Shown here piece after piece: positions 4,976 to 6,894 of a DNA stretch of 6,894 nucleotides (position 1 is its first letter; each line of letters starts with the position of its first letter). The notes beneath the pieces were generated by a model, which had not been told where the DNA came from, searched no databases, and worked only from the letters and a program-made list of their open reading frames with translations. The translations under genes were made by a program, and so were the position numbers. The stretch spans positions 1-6,894 of the forward strand of contig JAATES010000198.1 of NCBI GenBank assembly GCA_015655615.1, read 5' to 3'. This stretch comes from Actinomycetales bacterium. Its GTDB lineage: Bacteria; Actinomycetota; Actinomycetes; Actinomycetales; Cellulomonadaceae.

Positions 4976-6894
4976 ATGTCCCATCCCACAGAGCGCACCG
5001 GCAGCGATGCCCCCAGCGTGACCATCGAGGTCGCACCGCGGCCGCAGTCCGCCGAGCCCGCCCGGCTCCGGGTGCACGTGCGCAACGTCTCCGCCGCGCC
5101 GCAGGACGTCATCGTGCGGATCCGCGGCCTGGAACAGACCTGGGTCCCCGCTCCGGCGGTGATGCCTGCCGTGGCCGTGGATCAGACCGTCACCTTCGAG
5201 CTGCCCGTCGCTCCGACCCCCGGATCGGCCGAGGGCGATTACCCCTTCGTCGTGGAGGTCACCGCGGCCCCGCAGGGGGGCTCTGCGGCCCGCCCCGCCG
5301 ATCCGCAGAGCCCGAGCCGGACGGTGGTCTCCGGTTCGTGGCGCGTGGACGCCGACGCCGACCTCGTCCTCAGCGTGGAGCCCGCCGATGCCCGCGGCCT
5401 GCTGGGCCGCAAGGTCAAGGTCGTCATCGTCAACTCGGGCCAGCATGCCAGCGAGGTGCAGCTCGAATCGCTCAGCGACGCCCCTCTGAGCGTGCACCTG
5501 GGCCGGAGGTCCATCCACGTGCCGCCCCATCAGACGGCCACCGTGCCCGCTCGGTTGCGCGTGCGCCGGCCGGCCTTGCTCCATGCCTCGTCGCGGCGGA
5601 AGTTCACGATCCTGGCCACCGGCAACCAGCGGCCCTCCCGGTTCGACGGCTCATTCCAGAGCCGGCCCCTGCTGCCATCGGGTGCGATGCGGATCGTGGC
5701 CCTCGCCTCCGTCTTCGTGCTGTGGGGCGTCGCGACCCTCGGGGTGGTGCCCCTGGTGTCCGAGAAGATCAAGGAATCCCGCACCACCACGGCCACGGTG
5801 GCTGAGTCGCAGTCTCCGGACGGCCCCGCAGAGGACGGTAGCGCCGCCACGGGCGGGGACGCTGCGGGTGCTGCTGCGGGAACCGGCTCCGATGCCGGTG
5901 CCGCGACGACTGCCGGGGACAAGAAGGGCAGCGAGACCAGTGCCACGGACGACCTCCGCATCGGCGGCCTGGTCTCCGGGGCGACCCCCGACGGCGTGAC
6001 CATCTCGATCAGTCCGGCATCGGCCCTGGCCGACTCGGCTGCCACCACGGACAAGAGCTCCAGCGCCAGCTCCAGCCAGGCGGCACTCCTGCCTCAGACC
6101 GGACACGCGGACCTCGCCGTCGTCACCCCGGCCGTCGCGGCCTGGAAACTCGTCTCTGCGGCGGCCGCGGCTGCCGCCACCCGCCTCGGCCTGACTCCGC
6201 AGGCCACCGGCACCACGGGAGGCAAGGTCTGGGCGGCCGCACTGCCCGTCGAGAAAGCCGGCACCGCCCAGCGCACCCGGAGCACCACGCCGGAGTCCGA
6301 CGGCACCTGGGCCTTCGCCGGGATCGATCCGGAGGCCCGCTACCTCGTCACCTTCAGCAAGCCCGGCTATCAGACCCTTCGTTACCTGGTGACCGGCGCC
6401 GAAGCGGCCGCGACCCCGTTCAAGACCGAGCTCACCGCCGGAGAAGGCCGGCTCTCAGGCACGGTCCGGGGGCCGGGCGGCGCGGTCGGCGGAGTCGAGA
6501 TCACGTTGACGGACGGCACCAGCACCTTGACCACCCGCACGGCAACCACTGGTGCGGTGGGCTCGTGGTCCGTATCCGGACTCACGACCCCTGGCACCTA
6601 TCTGGTCAGTGCCTCCTCCGACGACCTCGGCCTCCAGTCGCGGATGGTGAGCCTCGCTGCCAGCGGCACCACATCCGTCGACTTCACCCTGTCCCGTGGC
6701 GTGGCCTCGCTGACGGGGAAGGTCTCCGGAACCAACGGCCTGGGCAAGTTCAGCGGGCTGGGTGCCCTCACCGTCACGGCGATGCGGGGCGACACCGTCC
6801 GCACGGCCACGACCGTGACCGGCAGCGACAACGCCGGCACCTTCATCCTGCCCGACCTCCCGGTGCCGGGCACCTACACCGTGACCGTGAGCGG
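4976..6894 (+). CDS. Ig-like/TM/CarboxypepD_reg repeat membrane protein, paralogue 3 (3' end missing)
   Basis: An open frame of 639 codons runs from ATG 4976 to the window end without a stop; I read it codon by codon. Ig-like domain 1 covers about residues 14-97 ('V-H-V-R-N-V-S-A-A-P') and domain 2 about 128-215 ('V-V-I-V-N-S-G-Q'). The segment 190-239 is rich in Arg/Lys, and a hydrophobic helix follows at about 237-261. A long Ala/Gly/Ser/Thr/Asp linker (262-326) leads to repeat 1 (about 327-487), which is roughly 60 residues longer than usual because of a Ser- and Ala-rich insert with LPQTG at 372-376. Repeats 2 (about 491-573) and 3 (from 576, cut off) are of normal length. Repeat 1 has G-Y-Q-T-L-R-Y in place of the V-W-Y-P seen in the other two proteins. 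No cysteine is visible. The 16-base gap with AGGAG implies the same transcript. The product is predicted to be a third N-in/C-out anchor-like protein; function unproven. Confidence 0.88.
   Translation, partial: MSHPTERTGSDAPSVTIEVAPRPQSAEPARLRVHVRNVSAAPQDVIVRIRGLEQTWVPAPAVMPAVAVDQTVTFELPVAPTPGSAEGDYPFVVEVTAAPQGGSAARPADPQSPSRTVVSGSWRVDADADLVLSVEPADARGLLGRKVKVVIVNSGQHASEVQLESLSDAPLSVHLGRRSIHVPPHQTATVPARLRVRRPALLHASSRRKFTILATGNQRPSRFDGSFQSRPLLPSGAMRIVALASVFVLWGVATLGVVPLVSEKIKESRTTTATVAESQSPDGPAEDGSAATGGDAAGAAAGTGSDAGAATTAGDKKGSETSATDDLRIGGLVSGATPDGVTISISPASALADSAATTDKSSSASSSQAALLPQTGHADLAVVTPAVAAWKLVSAAAAAAATRLGLTPQATGTTGGKVWAAALPVEKAGTAQRTRSTTPESDGTWAFAGIDPEARYLVTFSKPGYQTLRYLVTGAEAAATPFKTELTAGEGRLSGTVRGPGGAVGGVEITLTDGTSTLTTRTATTGAVGSWSVSGLTTPGTYLVSASSDDLGLQSRMVSLAASGTTSVDFTLSRGVASLTGKVSGTNGLGKFSGLGALTVTAMRGDTVRTATTVTGSDNAGTFILPDLPVPGTYTVTVS
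5684..5758 (+). other. Transmembrane helix of paralogue 3
   Basis: Residues 237-261 (A-M-R-I-V-A-L-A-S-V-F-V-L-W-G-V then A-T-L-G-V-V-P-L-V) form the main hydrophobic segment. Before it lies a strongly basic region (R196, R198, R207, R208, K209, R219, R222, R230, R239), which supports N-terminus inside. K264 and K266 follow, so orientation is slightly less clear than in the other two. Confidence 0.83.
5954..6894 (+). repeat. CarboxypepD_reg-like protein repeats of paralogue 3 (at least three)
   Basis: Repeat 1 starts near base 5954 and carries a large insert; repeats 2 and 3 start near 6446 (G-R-L-S-G-T-V) and 6701 (A-S-L-T-G-K-V). The third is cut by the window end at 'P-G-T-Y-T-V-T-V-S'. 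The turn motifs are S-D-G-T-W-A-F-A-G-I, V-G-S-W-S-V-S-G-L and A-G-T-F-I-L-P-D-L. Confidence 0.78.

Noticed and set aside
4267..5112. 281-codon open frame on the - strand across the paralogue 2/3 junction
   Set aside because: It is antisense to two well-supported genes, with shadow-like composition and no recognisable motif.
1062..6894. Carboxypeptidase or other hydrolase activity
   Set aside because: The repeats match only the non-catalytic transthyretin-like regulatory domain. No zinc-binding HxxE-type motif or other catalytic signature is visible in any of the three proteins.
1..6894. CRISPR array, insertion sequence, tRNA or rRNA
   Set aside because: No spaced identical direct repeats, no transposase-like frame, no terminal inverted repeats and no tRNA-like pattern were seen; coding sequence fills the window.

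Overview
The window looks like chromosomal DNA from a high-GC Gram-positive bacterium (Actinomycetota). G+C is roughly 70% by eye, third codon positions are almost all G or C, and the genes are tightly packed on one strand. I cannot name the genus. No RNA gene, CRISPR array, insertion sequence, promoter or terminator was seen. All four genes lie on the + strand and leave almost no non-coding DNA, so they read as one operon segment cut at both window ends.

Layout: (1) 1-198, the 3' end of a gene whose product resembles the DUF4255 / Pvc16 N-terminal domain family, known from phage-tail-like contractile injection systems (CIS/eCIS). (2) 195-2429, (3) 2431-4959 and (4) 4976 to beyond the window end are three tandem paralogues with one shared, unusual architecture. 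Each has two N-terminal Ig-like beta-sandwich domains (about 200 residues, no signal peptide), one transmembrane helix, a low-complexity linker, and then a string of carboxypeptidase-regulatory-like (transthyretin-like, CarboxypepD_reg) repeats: five, six and at least three respectively. The charge pattern around each helix favours N-terminus in, C-terminus out. The fourth gene has no stop codon in the window and so is a partial CDS.

How they may work together (inference): DUF4255 proteins sit at the membrane-distal or capping end of CIS particles, and genes for CarboxypepD_reg proteins are often found beside them in actinobacterial CIS loci. The three paralogues have the shape expected of membrane anchors or receptors: a cytosolic part that could contact an intracellular CIS particle, and an outer stalk that could cross or bind the thick Gram-positive wall. 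From memory, a membrane protein called CisA is needed for firing of the cytoplasmic CIS of Streptomyces coelicolor; whether these proteins are related to it cannot be tested here. Sheath, tube, baseplate and AAA+ ATPase genes are predicted just outside the window.

The points most worth a second look are the triple anchor-like paralogue set next to a CIS gene, the repeat-by-repeat correspondence between paralogues, an Ala/Ser-rich insert with an internal LPQTG motif in the third paralogue, a 12-bp perfect inverted repeat inside the second gene, and the absence of cysteine in all three proteins.
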